A stretch of 64,000 bases of DNA from Reticulitermes speratus (GCA_021186555.1 JAJKFL010000237.1:248001-312000); one strand, 5' to 3'. Positions 22,893 to 36,794 are shown, numbered from the stretch's first letter. Notes: a model not told the origin generated them from the sequence alone. Numbers and translations: made by a program.

Positions 22893-25800
22893 CATAGCAG
22901 CCATTAATTAATATATTTGCATCGGGGATGTCTTTCAATGGCCATGTTCACAGTATGGCAAATGAGGAGTGACAGGAACACAGTACAGGGTGGACAAGAA
23001 GGCACTGTACATCCACCATCTGACCGTGTCGATCTGTGTGTGAACGCTGTGTGCCATGGTCATTGTACCATGTCGCACAGCATATGCATGCTGATCCACA
23101 CGGTAAGTATGTAGCAGTACGGTGACATACTGGCCATACTGTAAAGTGACAGCAAGCAAAATGTTCGTTCACATTGTGCACGTGTTTGGTGAACCTCAGA
23201 CACAGTAGGCAGTAAACAGACACTGTTGCCAATAATAGAAAGCAATAAATTGTAAGCTAATATGCAGGAACAGCGTCCTACTCATGCAGTTAATACTTGT
23301 TCAGACAGACGCCCCACCCTGTATAACCTGATCATTTATTACTACGCTCAGAACACTGTCATGTTTTGCACAATGTGTGGCTTTGATCAAACAGCTTTAT
23401 TGAAATTACCAACACACTTTTTTCACTGAATGTTACCAACTACCAGACATACACGTTTTGATGTTGAAATTAGTGTCATACGCAGTGCATATCTCTGCTA
23501 GTCTAGCGGACGTGTGTTTGGCAATGATAATAATTGTCTGTCTGCTGTCTGTAAAGTGTTCCTGTTTGTCATCGTTACAGGAACTGTAATTGAAACATTC
23601 TGTTATGTTAAAATTGGCTGTATGTTTATAATTAGCGGTATTATTTGGTAGTTCAAAACTGCATATTAAACGTTTTTAAAACACTACAATTTTGTTGTCT
23701 TATATAAGACGACAAAATTGTATTGCTTATGTTGGTTAAAATAAAAGCTGTTACATAAGACAGAATGCACGGTGAATGTAACGTGAAAGTTTTAAAGACA
23801 CGTTACATATATCCTGATTTTTTTCTTTTTGCACTTATGAACTGCTTACAATAAATGAGCAGAATGTGTGCCTGCTTGATATGTGTGATACACACCCCTG
23901 AAGTTGCCCACGCACTCCTAAATCCTGTATTTCCTCAGTCACCATCTTACTCTTTGTGTTCACTCTACACTTCTACAGTGTGTTGCTTCTCATCGTGCTG
24001 TCCCGTCTTTGTTCCTTGCTGAAGCTGCTGATTGTGTTGTAATATTTGCTTTCTGTTATTACACTTGTGCAGTTTGTGTTACAGGGTGCTGTTTTGTGAG
24101 TGCATTCTGTACAGCAGTGAACCTTTCTTGTAGTTCAGTACGTTACAGTTTTACTGTGCATATGCTCTGTCTCACAATGTGTTTCCTTAGTACGAATGCT
24201 GTTGCCTGAAATTTTAACGTTAGCATAGTTGAGAGATCATCTTGTGTGCCAAACACAGAGCATGCCCACAGCAAAAGTGTAACACAATAAAGTATATGAA
24301 TCATTGACCTCAATAAACAGTACATTCAGACAGCAGGCCCCATAACAGGAACTGTGTATGTAGTCATGTTGGAAATCAGAAGTTACGCCACCGTCAGCGG
24401 CTTCAACAGAGTACAGGGGTGGGGACAGCAGAGTGAGAGGCAACAGCCTGCAGACCGATAGGTGTGAAGGGGTTAATTTGTGTTGCTGTGTCTGTTGTAA
24501 GAAGGGAAGTGTTACGGATAGAGCGAGAAGAGTGAACATAAGAAACATGCAGAAAACATGAAGGAGCCACCGCAGACAGATCTGTAGCAAGACACAAGTG
24601 CTGTTAGTAGTGACAACAGTGTAGACCGAGTGAAGTAGAGGGAACGTGACGTAATTAAACGGTGTGAAACGGGGGCAAGTTCAAAACGACAGTGTACTGA
24701 ATGGAGTAGAATGTAACTTTGTAAGACACGTCTAAAATGACCAGCGATGACCCAGGGGCACTGGTGATGACACAGATATAGGCATTGAAATGCGTGTGTA
24801 AAAAATCAGGGCTATGACGTTGCAACTTTGACAATACCTACATTATTCAAAGCCACAAATCATGCACAGAGAACAACATTTTTGGGATGTTGAGCATAAA
24901 TATTTGAAGTCGTATTATGGCTTTTGCATAGGAGTTGGGAATTCCTAAAAAAGTTGCTGATCTTTATGACACTCAGTGTCTGCACTTTGCATGTGATTTG
25001 GAAATATCTGAACTGGACAAAACTGATCTAAATGAATGTAGTGTTTATTGAGAAGTGCGTAAAGTAAAGTAAAGTACAGTCAGCTGCACCAAATTAAGTC
25101 TGACCAAGTACTGACTAGTGACTTACCATTTGCCAATAGTGTGACAGTTAACTCTAGTTATACAACTTTGCACACAACATGTATGGCATATTGACTGGTA
25201 ACATTTGATATGTTTGACATATTAATTAAATATTTATATAGTTTTCACCTTGTAACATTTACAGTCAATATACCTGACAATAACCAAATGTCTATATATA
25301 CACATACATGTAATATGAAGTGGCATATAAGATACAAGACAAACTCAGTACGTGTTTTGATACAAGGTTGCACAATGTATAATGCATGATATTGAGCGGT
25401 GTAAAACCTCAGTTGTTTTGTATGTAAACTTGTTAGTATTTCATGGATGGTGGTCATTTGATGAACAAAATATGTCGGAGTTGAAACGTGGACATTTGGT
25501 AACCAAGTGTGTACTTCGAGTTACGTGAATTCAGAAGGAAGGTTTTCAGTTGTCATGTTAAAACTTGTAAATGAGATAATATGTTTTTACAGAAGTGGGT
25601 TGCACAGGTTGGCATATTGATGGTTATTCCAGCCAGCGCCTTTTGCTTACTCCCTTTATCACATGGTCTGTGTACCCCTGAAAGGTGACACAGTGTTTGC
25701 AACTCTCAATGGAGTTATTGAGAATCTGCAAAGAGAAACGAATGGGAAAGACTGTGGATGATCAGTGATCGACGAACTGGACCGATTTACCTTAGATATA

Positions 25801-26020
25801 TCCACATCCTATTACACAAAGGAAGGTGAACTTCTAAATGGAAATTTTGTTTGTAGCATTGTATTGTTTCTTGTGTGTTCACAGTTTTTGAACCATTGCA
25901 GTTAAACGGTTTTTTGAAACTTAAAAGGAATGTGCAATAGATAAGGTTTCAAAGGTCCTGAGAACCAATGACAAATCATTACAACTTCAAATGTAGTTCA
26001 CTTATTCCACCGAAGTATCA
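22893..26020. other. unique region, no gene recognised
   Basis: Three kilobases without arrays. Open frames reach about 117 codons on the minus strand (24.24-24.59 kb) with no domain I recognise. There is a short palindrome-like pair TTTTGTTGTCTTATATAAGA / GACGACAAAATTG near 23,691-23,720, a potential small hairpin. Confidence 0.45.
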
Positions 26021-26135
26021 TCATTTTTCAACATAGTCCCCAAGCATGTTCATGCATTTGCCCCATCTTGGCACAAGTTTAGAAATTCTGTCACGATGCA
26101 AATAGGCCCTCGACAGTTGACGAGGCATGTGCACC
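26021..26135 (-). pseudogene. mariner-type transposase C-terminal remnant
   Basis: The minus strand reads ...RISKLVPRWGKCMNMLGDYV followed by E, K and a stop at 26,021-26,023. This is the characteristic end of mariner-family transposases (R/K-W-x-KC ... GDYVE-stop). Upstream the frame loses similarity within about 40 residues. No DD(34)D catalytic part is present and no intact terminal repeat was found. It ends about 100 bp before the AT-rich 22-bp array. Confidence 0.7.
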
Positions 26136-26235
26136 ATTTGACTGCTTAAACGAAGCAAGCTGTAATGCAGTTTGGGCCACTGAAGCAATAACTTGGCAGG
26201 TCACTGATTCCAAGATAATGGGGAAGTGAAGTTAA

Positions 26236-28655
26236 ATGTACGTATATATATATGTATATGTATATAAATATGTATATGTACGTGTATAAATATGTGTATG
26301 TACGTATATAAATATGTATATGTACGTATATATGTATATGTAGGTATATAAATATGTATATGTACGTATATAAATATGTATATGTACGTATATAAATATG
26401 TATATGTACGTATATAAATATGTATATGTACGTATATAAATATGTGTATGTACGTATATAAATATGTATATGTACGTATATAAATATATATATGTACGTA
26501 TATAAAATATATATATATATGTACGTATATAAATATGTATATGTACGTATATATATATGTATATGTATATAAATATGTATATGTACGTGTATAAATATGT
26601 ATATGTACGTATATAAATATGTATATGTACGTATATAAATATGTATATGTACGTATATAAATATGTATATGTACGTATATAAATATGTATATGTACGTAA
26701 TATATGTATATGTACGTATATATTTATATGTACGTATATAAATATGTATATGTACGTATATAAATATGTATATGTACGTACATATGTATATGTACGTATA
26801 TAAATATGTATATGTACGTATATAAATATGTATATGTACGTATATTAATATGTATATGTACGTATATAAATATGTGTATGTACGTATATAAATATGCATA
26901 TGTACGTATATAAATATGTATATGTACGTATATAAATATGTGTATGTACGTATATTAATATGTATATGTACGTATATAAATATGTATATGCACGTATATA
27001 AATATGTATATGTACGTATATAAATATGTATATGTACGTATATAAATAAGTATATGTACGTATATTAATATGTATATGTACGTATATAAATATGTGTATG
27101 TACGTATATAAATATGTATATGAACGTATATATGTATATGTACGTATATAAATATGTATATGTACGTATATATGTATATGTACGTATATAAATATGTATA
27201 TGTACGTATATATGTATATGTACGTATATAAATATGTATATTGTACGTATATAAATATGTATATGTACGTATATTAATATGTATATGTACGTATATAAAT
27301 ATGTGTATGTACGTATATAAATATGCATATGTACGTATATAAATATGTATATGTACGTATATAAATATGTGTATGTACGTATATTAATATGTATATGTAC
27401 GTATATAAATATGTATATGCACGTATATAAATATGTATATGTACGTATATAAATATGTATATGTACGTATATAAATATGTATATGTACGTATATTAATAT
27501 GTATATGTACGTATATAAATATGTGTATGTACGTATATAAATATGTATATGAACGTATATATGTATATGTACGTATATAAATATGTATATGTACGTATAT
27601 ATGTATATGTACGTATATAAATATGTATATGTACGTATATATGTATATGTACTTATATAAATATGTATATGTACGTATATAAGTATGTATATGTACGTAT
27701 ATAAATATGTATATGTACGTATATATGTATATGTACGTATATAAATATGTATATGTACGTTTATATATGTATATGTACGTATATAAATACGTATATTTAC
27801 GTATATATGTATATGTACGTATATAAATATGTATATGTACGTATATAAGTATGTATATGTACGTATATAATATGTATATGTACGTATATAAATATGTATA
27901 TGTACGTATATAAATATGTATATGTACGTATATATGTATATGTACGTATATAAATATGTATATGTACGTATATAAATATGTATATGTACGTATATAAATA
28001 TATATATGTACGTATATAAATATGTATATGTACCTATATAAATATGTATATGTACGTATATAAATATGTATATGTACGTATATAAATATGTGTATGTACG
28101 TATATTAATATGTATATGTACGTATATAAATATGTGTATGTACGTATATTAATATGTATATGTACGTATATAAATATGTGTATGTACGTATATTAATATG
28201 TATATGTACGTATATAAATATGTGTATGTACGTATATAAATATGTATATGTACGTATATAAATATGTATATGTACGTATATAAATATGCATATGTACGTA
28301 TATAAATATATATATATGTACGTATATACGTATGTGTAAATATGTATATGTACATATATAAATATGTATATGTACGTATATAAATATGTATATGTACGTA
28401 TATATGTATATGTACGTATATAAATATGTATATGTACGTATATAAATATGTATATGTACATATATAAATATGTATATGTACGTATATTAATATGTATGTG
28501 TACGTATATAAATATGTGTATGTACGTATATAAATATGTATATGTACGTATATAAATATGTATATGTACGTACATAAATATATATATGTACGTATATACG
28601 TATGTGTAAATATGTATATGTACATATATAAATATGTATATATACGTATATAAAT
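26236..28655. repeat. 22-bp AT-rich minisatellite, about 110 copies
   Basis: The unit is GTACGTATATAAATATGTAT followed by AT. Self-complementary GTAC and TATA cores recur in every unit, so cruciform or slipped structures are easy to form. Shorter units (missing AAATATGTAT) are interspersed. A block of about 428 bp is duplicated: the marker order TTAATATG, GTGTATG, GCATATG at 26.85 kb returns at 27.27 kb. Tyr/Ile/Thr-rich minus-strand open frames are by-products. Confidence 0.95.
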
Positions 28656-29106
28656 CACTCGCACTGATAGACACTCCTCAGTAGACATAAGTAGTTTATA
28701 CAGACATGTTAACTGTTAAATACAACTTACACACCGCTGAGATATGCTATCGTTATAAATAAATATCAGACTGTCACGTGACTAAGTTTATCATGCACTG
28801 TCTTACCATTGCCTGATTTTACGAAGCTCAAACTTTTGTAATGTTCACAAAAGCCAATCACTGGACCTTATTCCGAGCCAGCTTAGTCCAGTACACACGC
28901 CATATCTGTCATATAAAGACTTTAATATTATCCTACTGAATATGTCTGCATTTTTTCCCTTTAAGATTTCCAATGAAAAGTGTGTTACACCGTACACCAT
29001 TTGTGCATGTCTCAGTTCTTTCCTACATCCTTGGTGACGTCACACGGTTTTGGCACCATAAAAGATGAACTTTATTGTAGCAATGTTTTGTGTACAGAGG
29101 TAGCCA
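28656..29106. other. unique spacer between arrays
   Basis: No gene or repeat recognised. Confidence 0.45.
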
Positions 29107-32100
29107 AAGTCACTGTGCACTGAGCAACAAGTTGCTGCACTGTGCTGACAGTGTGAAGTCACACACATGTAACACTTTAGGTGACACACGTGACCTCAGT
29201 CACTGTGCACTGAGCAACATAATGCTGCACTGTGCTGACAGTGTGAAGTCACACACATGTAACACTTTAGGTGACACACGTGACCTCAGTCACTGTGCAC
29301 TGAGCAACATAATGCTGCACTGTGCTGACAGTGTGAAGTCACACACATGTAACACTTTAGGTGACACACGTGACCTCAGTCACTGTGCACTGAGCAACAT
29401 AATGCTGCGCTGTGCTGACAGTGTGAAGTCACACACATGTAACACTTTAGGTGACACACGTGACCTCAGTCACTGTGCACTGAGCAACATAATGCTGCAC
29501 TGTGCTGACAGTGTGAAGTCACACACATGTAACACTTTAGGTGACACACGTGACCTCAGTCACTGTGCACTGAGCAACAAGGGGCTGCACTGTGCTGACA
29601 GTGTGAAGTCACACACATGTAACACTTTAGGTGACACACGTGACCTCAGTCACTGTGCACTGAGCAACATAATGCTGCACTGCGCTGACAGTGTGAAGTC
29701 ACACACATGTAACACTTTAGGTGACACACGTGACCTCAGTCACTGTGCACTGAGCAACATAATGCTGCACTGTGCTGACAGTGTGAAGTCACACACAAGT
29801 AACACTTTAGGTGACACACGTGACCTCAGTCACTGTGCACTGAGCAACATAATGCTGCACTGTGCTGACAGTGTGAAGTCACACACATGTAACACTTTAG
29901 GTGACACACGTGACCTCAGTCACTGTGCACTGAGCAACAAAATGCTGCACTGTGCTGACAGTGTGAAGTCACACACATGTAACACTTTAGGTGACACACG
30001 TGACCTCAGTCACTGTGCACTGAGCAACAAGGTGCTGCACTGTGCTGACAGTGGGGAAGTCACACACATGTAACACTTTAGGTGACACACGTGACCTCAG
30101 TCACTGTGCACTGAGCAACAAAATGCTGCACTGTGCTGACAGTGGGGAAGTCACACACATGTAACACTTTAGGTGACACACGTGACCTCAGTCACTGTGC
30201 ACTCAGCAACAAGTTGCTGCACTGTTCTGACAGTGGGGAAGTCACACACATGAAACACTTTAGGTGACACACGTGACCTCAGTCACTGTGCACTGAGCAA
30301 CAAGTTGCTGCACTGTGCTGACAGTGGGGAAGTCACACACATGAAACACTTTAGGTGACACACGTGACCTCAGTCACTGTGCACTGAGCAACAAGTTGCT
30401 GCACTGTGCTGACAGTGGGGAAGTCACACACATGAAACACTTTAGGTGACACACGTGACCTCAGTCAATGTGCACTGAGCAACAAGTTGCTGCACTGTGC
30501 TGACAGTGGGGAAGTCACACACATGTAACACTTTAGGTGACACACGTGACCTCAGTCACTGTGCACTCAGCAACAAGTTGCTGCACTGTGCTGACAGTGG
30601 GGAAGTCACACACATGAAACACTTTAGGTGACATACGTGACCTCAGTCACTGTGCACTGAGCAACAAGGTGCTGCACTGTGCTGACAGTGGGGAAGTCAC
30701 ACACATGTAACACTTTAGGTGACACACGTGACCTCAGTCACTGTGCACTGAGCAACAAGTTGCTGCACTGTGCTGACAGTGGGGAAGTCACACACATGAA
30801 ACACTTTAGGTGACATACGTGACCTCAGTCACTGTGCACTGAGCAACAAGTTGCTGCACTGTGCTGACAGTTGGGAAGTCACACACATGAAACACTTTAG
30901 GTGACATACGTGACCTCAGTCACTGTGCACTGAGCAACAAGGTGCTGCACTGTGCTGACAGTGGGGAAGTCACACATGAAACACTTTAGTTGACACACGT
31001 GACCTCAGTCACTGTGCACTGAGCAACAAGGTGCTGCACTGTGCTGACAGTGGGGAAGTCACACATGAATCACTTTAGTTGACACACGTGACCTCAGTCA
31101 CTGTGCACTGAGCAACAAGGTGCTGCACTGTGCTGACAGTGGGGAAGTCACACACATGTAACACTTTAGGTGACACACGTGACCTCAGTCACTGTGCAAT
31201 GAGCAACAATATGCTGCACTGTACTGACAGTGGGGAAGTCACACACATGTAACACTTTAGGTGACACACGTGACCTCAGTCACTGTGCACTGAGCAACAA
31301 GTTGCTGCACTGTGCTGACAGTGGGGAAGTCACACACATGAAACACTTTAGGTGACATACGTGACCTCAGTCACTGTGCACTGAGCAACAAGTTGCTGTA
31401 CTGTGCTGACAGTGGGAAGTCACACACATGAAACACTTTAGGTGACATACGTGACCTCAGTCACTGTGCACTGAGCAACAAGGTGCTGCACTGTGCTGAC
31501 AGTGGGGAAGTCACACATGAAACACTTTAGTTGACACACGTGACCTCAGCCACTTTGCACTGAGCAACAAGGTGCTGCACTGTGCTGACAGTGGGGAAGT
31601 CACACATGAAACACTTTAGTTGACACACGTGACCTCAGTCGCTGTGCACTGAGCAACAAGGTGCTGCACTGTGCTGACAGTGGGGAAGTCACACACATGT
31701 AACACTTTAGGTGACACACGTGACCTCAGTCACTGTGCAATGAGCAACAAGGTGCTGCACTGTGCTGACAGTGGGGAAGTCACACACATGAAACACTTTA
31801 GGTGACACACGTGACCTCAGTCACTGTGCACTGAGCAACAAGTTGCTGACAGTGTGCTGACAGTGTGAAGTCACACACATGTAACACTTTAGGTGACATA
31901 CGTGACCTCAGTCACTGTGCACTGAGCAACAAGGTGCTGCACTGTGCTGACAGTGTGAAGTCACACACATGTAACACTTTAGGTGACACACGTGACCTCA
32001 GTCACTGTGCACTGAGCAACAAGGTGCTCCACTGTGCTGACAGTGTGAAGTCACACACATGAAAAACTTTAAGTGACACACGTGACCTCAGTCACTGTGC

Positions 32101-32185
32101 ACTGAGCAACAAGGTGCTGCATTGTGCTGATAGTGGGGAAGTCACACACATGAAACACTTTATGTGACACACGTGACCTCAGTCA
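29107..32185. repeat. 90/91-bp tandem array, about 34 copies
   Basis: The unit contains CACTGTGCACTGAGCAACA, a CTGCACTGTGCTGACAGTG part and AGGTGACACACGTGACCTCA. The first 11 or so units are exactly 90 bp, giving a 327-codon plus-strand frame with a 30-residue period (29,090-30,073). From about 30,053 most units carry GTGGGGAAGT in place of GTGTGAAGT and become 91 bp, which breaks the frame. A second short 90-bp block returns near 31.86-32.06 kb. Every unit carries a CACGTG core. I treat it as non-coding. Confidence 0.95.
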
Positions 32186-32469
32186 CAAAGTCACAAACTC
32201 CACACTCTCTGCCCGTTGTGCTGTACATATATTCACTAACACTCCCACTCTAACACAAATCCTACTTCCCACTCTCGAACAGTCACTTATCGCTCACCCT
32301 GTACCTCAGACACATATTACCCCATAACACGCATGCTATTCCCCGGCCCATAACCACCATTTTATGTCCCTAAACTATGTCGCTACAGCTTCACAACTTC
32401 GTGTGTCCGCCATGTTGTTACTACAACCCCCAAAACAGATGCAAACATTTATAACTTTCAGTGATGATA
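32186..32469. other. unique spacer
   Basis: Nothing recognised. Confidence 0.45.
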
Positions 32470-33589
32470 TCCATACGGAAATCAGACTTGACAACTGTGC
32501 AAAATTGTGCTGAAGAAAGGAAAATTATTTCATTCTCAAAATTTAATACTTGATATCAACAGAGAAATACAACAGCTTGAACAGGGAAAAACCTAGAAGC
32601 AATCAATATTGCAGAATATCTGAGCACAAAATATAAAATAGATCGGTTTGTAAATATTGCTAAAAGCCACGAAATCTATAACCAAATATGAATTGAACAA
32701 TTAAAACAGCAGAAGAAGCTGTAGAAGAATTAAAGCAATCAAATGCGACAGAGACACAAAGAGGAAGGCACACAACACAAAAAGTAAAATTAGGAGAGTA
32801 CTTAAAGGAGATACATGGAAGCAAAGTAATGCACGGCAGTATATTAGCAGTACAGACAGACAGCTTGTTGGTGAAGGAGACATGTTGCTGTGGCTTTAGG
32901 GGGAGATTTGGAGGGAGAAACTGAGCGTGAATAATAGCAGCACAAGATGGCGTTACAACAAAATGTCATGCAACGTAAATATTACAAACAGAAACAGACA
33001 TCAATTGCTGACTGTCAACATTTTGATGAGACAGTAGAGCACATTGTGTTGGCGTGCCAATACTGGCAAAAGAACAACACATAGAGAAACATGAAACAGC
33101 GTGTGCTCAAATGCACTGTAACATGTGAGCGGAAATAGTGGTAACATTAGACAATAAACACTGGTATCAGCATGTATCGAAATTAGTAGCAACAAGTCCT
33201 GAATGTAAGGTAACCGTGTTATGGAGTTAAAAATTGCAAACCGAAAGAACTATCACTAACAATAAACCGGACGTCATAATCTGCGATAATGAAAAAGGAA
33301 CATGTTTGTTAACAGATGTTGTAATTTGAGGAGACAGATATGTGGTAAAGTAAGAAGCCTAGAAGGTTCTAAAATATAAAAAACTTACAACAGAAATGCA
33401 GCGCATGTGGAATGTAAAAACAGAAGTGACGTCAGTAATAATAGCGGCAACTGTAAGCATCTCACAATCACTCACAAAATATATCAGCAACGTACCGTCA
33501 AAGCACATCAAGTAACTACAGCAACTGTAACCATCTCACAATCATTCAAAAAGTACCTCAGCAACGTACCGTCAAAGCACATCAAGTAA
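32470..33589 (+). pseudogene. LINE ORF 3' part with restriction-like endonuclease, decayed
   Basis: Plus-strand frames, interrupted by stops and shifts, read as the C-terminal part of a non-LTR polyprotein. They include a zinc-knuckle-like CQHFDETVEHIVLAC (33,013-33,057), NKPDVIICDNEKGTCLLTDV with the PD...D pattern of a restriction-like endonuclease (PD at 33,267-33,272), MQRMWNVKTEVTSVIIAAT, and a KYISNVPSKHIK tail. I associate this arrangement with Dong/R4-like elements. The first Cys of the usual C-x2-C pair is lost. The copy merges at its 3' end into a tandem array built from its own last codons. Confidence 0.75.
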
Positions 33590-36535
33590 CTACAGACAAC
33601 ACCTATACTGACACTGCACACGTACTGATGTAAAGTACAGTACCTCAGTAACGTACAGTCAAAGCACATCAAGAAACTACATCAAACAGCTATACTGACA
33701 CTGCACATGTACTGATGTAAAGTACAGTACCTCAGTAACGTACAGTCAAAGCACATCAAGTAACTACATCAAAGAGCTATACTGACACTGCACATGTACT
33801 GATGTAAAGTACAGTACCTCAGCAACGTACCACCAAAGCACATCAAGTAACTACAGACAACAGCTATACTGACACTGCACACGTAATGATGTAAAGTACA
33901 GTACCTCAGCAACGTACCACCAAAGCACATCAAGTAACTACAGACAACAGCTATACTGACACTGCACATGTACTGATGTAAAGTACAGTACCTCAGCAAC
34001 GTACCACCAAAGCACATCAAGTAACTACAGACAACAGCTATACTGACACTGCAAACGTAATGATGTAAAGTACAGTACCTCAGCAACGTACCACCAAAGC
34101 ACATCAAGTAACTACAGACAACAGCTATACTGACACTGCACATGTACTGATGTAAAGTACAGTACCTCAGCAACGTACCACCAAAGCACATCAAGTAACT
34201 ACAGACAACAGCTATACTGACACTGCACACGTAATGATGTAAAGTACAGTACCTCAGCAACGTACAGTCAAAGCATATCAAGTAAATACAGACAACAGCT
34301 ATACTGAAACTGCACACGTACAGATGTAAAGTACAGTACCTCAGTAACGACAGTCAAAGCACATCAAGTAACTACAGACAACAGCTATACTGACACTGCA
34401 CACGTAATGATGTAAAGTACAGTACCTCAGCAACGTACAGTCAAAGCATATCAAGTAAATACAGACAACAGCTATACTGAAACTGCACACGTACAGATGT
34501 AAAGTACAGTACCTCAGTAACGACAGTCAAAGCACATCAAGTAATTACTGACAACACCTATACTGACACTGCACATGTACTGATGTAAAGTACAGTACAT
34601 CAGTAACGACCGTCAAAGCACATCAAGTAACTACAGACAACAGCTATACTGGCACAGCACACGTACTGCGGGAATTACTGATGTAAAGTACAGTACATCA
34701 GTAACGACCGTCAAAGCACATCAAGTAACTACAGACAACAGCTATACTGACACAGCACACGTACTGCGGGAATTACTGATGTAAAGTACAGTACATCAGT
34801 AACGACCGTCAAAGCACATCAAGTAACTACAGACAACAGCTATACTGGCACAGCACACGTACTGCGGGAATTACTGATGTAAAGTACAGTACATCAGTAA
34901 CGACCGTCAAAGCACATCAAGTAACTACAGACAACAGCTATACTGGCACAGCACACGTACTGCGGGAATTACTGATGTAAAGTACAGTACCTCAGCAACG
35001 TACAGTCAAAGCACATCAAGTAACTACAGACAACAGCTATACTGACAGTGCACACGTACTGATGTAAAGTACAGTACCTCAGCAACGTACAGTCAAAGCA
35101 CATCAAGTAACTACAACAAACAGCTATACTGACACTGCACACGTACTGATGTAAAGTACAGTACCTCAGCAACGTACAGTCAAAGCACATCAAGTAACTA
35201 CAGCAAATAGCTATACTGACACTGCACATGTACTGATATAAAGTACAGTACCTCAGCAACGTACAGTCAAAGCACATCAAGTAACTACAGACAACAGCTA
35301 TACTGACACAGCACACGTACTGATGTAAAGTACAGTACCTCAGCAACTTACCGTCAAAGCACATCAAGTAACTACAGCAAACAGCTATACTGACACTGCA
35401 CACGTACTGATGTAAAGTACAGTACCTCAGCAACGTACCGTCAAAGCACATCAAGTAACTACAGACAACAGCTATACTGACACAGCACACGTACTGATGT
35501 AAAGTAAAGTAACTCAGCAACGTACAGTCAAAGCACATCAAGTAATTACTGACAACAGCTATACTGACACAGCACACGTACTGCAGGAATTACTGATGTA
35601 AAGTACAGTACCTCAGTAACGACCGTCAAAGACATCAAGTAACTACAGACAACAGCTATACTGGCACAGCACACGTACTGCGGGAATTACTGATGTAAAG
35701 TACAGTACCTCAGTAACGTACCGTCAAAGCACATCAAGTAACTACAGCAAACAGCTATACTGGCACTTCATACGTACTGATGTAAAGTACAGTACCTCAG
35801 CAACGTACCACCAAAGCACATCAAGTAACTACAGACAACAGCTATACTGGCACAGCACACGTACTGCGGGAATTACTGATGTAAAGTACAGTACCTCAGT
35901 AACGTACCGTCAAAGCACATCAAGTAACTACAGCAAACAGCTATACTGACACTGCACATGTACTGATATAAAGTACAGTACCTCAGCAACGTACCACCAA
36001 AGCACATCAAGTAACTACAGACAACAGCTATACTGGCACTGCACACGTACTGATGTAAAGTACAGTACCTCAGCAACGTACAGTCAAAGCACATCAAGTA
36101 ACTACAGCAAACAGCTATACTGACACTGCACATGTACTGATATAAAGTACAGTACCTCAGCAACGTACCACCAAAGCACATCAAGTAACTACAGACAACA
36201 GCTATACTGGCACTGCACACGTACTGATGTAAAGTACAGTACCTCAGCAACGTACAGTCAAAGCACATCAAGTAACTACAGACAACAGCTATACTGGCAC
36301 TGCACACGTACTGATGTAAAGTACAGTACCTCAGCAACGTACCACCAAAGCACATCAAGTAACTACAGACAACAGCTATACTGGCACTGCACACGTACTG
36401 ATGTAAAGTACAGTACCTCAGCAACGTACCGTCAGAGCACATCAAGTAACTACAAACAACAGCTATACTGGCACTGCACACGTACTGCGGGAAGTACTGG
36501 TGTAAAATACAGAACATTCAGCGTGGGAAATAACA
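33535..36535 (+). repeat. 87/100-bp array derived from a LINE ORF end
   Basis: The unit reads on the plus strand as YLSNVPSKHIK, stop, LQTTAIL and then the C-terminus. The long unit variant ends GGCACAGCACACGTACTG..., which translates as GTAHVLRELLM plus the stop TAA (34,651-34,686). The short variant has lost about 13 bases there and is 87 bp, which leaves a 29-residue minus-strand period and open frames of 180-214 codons. About 34 copies are present. A transitional 80-bp duplication at 33,450-33,590 links the LINE remnant to the array. Long units cluster at 34.6-35.0 and 35.6-35.9 kb. Confidence 0.9.
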
Positions 36536-36794
36536 TTATATGTAGCATAAATTGTAGTTACAGAATAGCTGTAACACTGTGTACCGTAGAAACGTGGTTT
36601 GTTTCAGGTACATAGCTGAAAATACACTGCATAAAGGTGATGAAAATTGTAATAATAATAATAATAATAACGCAAGTCTACAAATTTATGCTGTATTAAT
36701 GTGGGATTGATGCTGCGTTGTAAAACCTTGTCTCTATTCCTTCGATCTAGTTTCCATTATGCGTGTAAAATATAAAGTTCACCCTATAACAGGC
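36536..36794. other. unique spacer with (AAT)n
   Basis: A short AAT run lies at about 36,650-36,670. No gene seen. Confidence 0.5.

Noticed and set aside
26201..28688. Tyr/Ile/Thr-rich minus-strand frames (87-232 codons)
   Set aside because: Products of the AT-rich 22-bp unit. The same pattern appears in several frames.
33769..36517. Minus-strand 29-residue-repeat frames (182-214 codons) as membrane proteins
   Set aside because: They are antisense to a unit that is clearly the 3' end of a LINE frame on the plus strand. The hydrophobic character is incidental.
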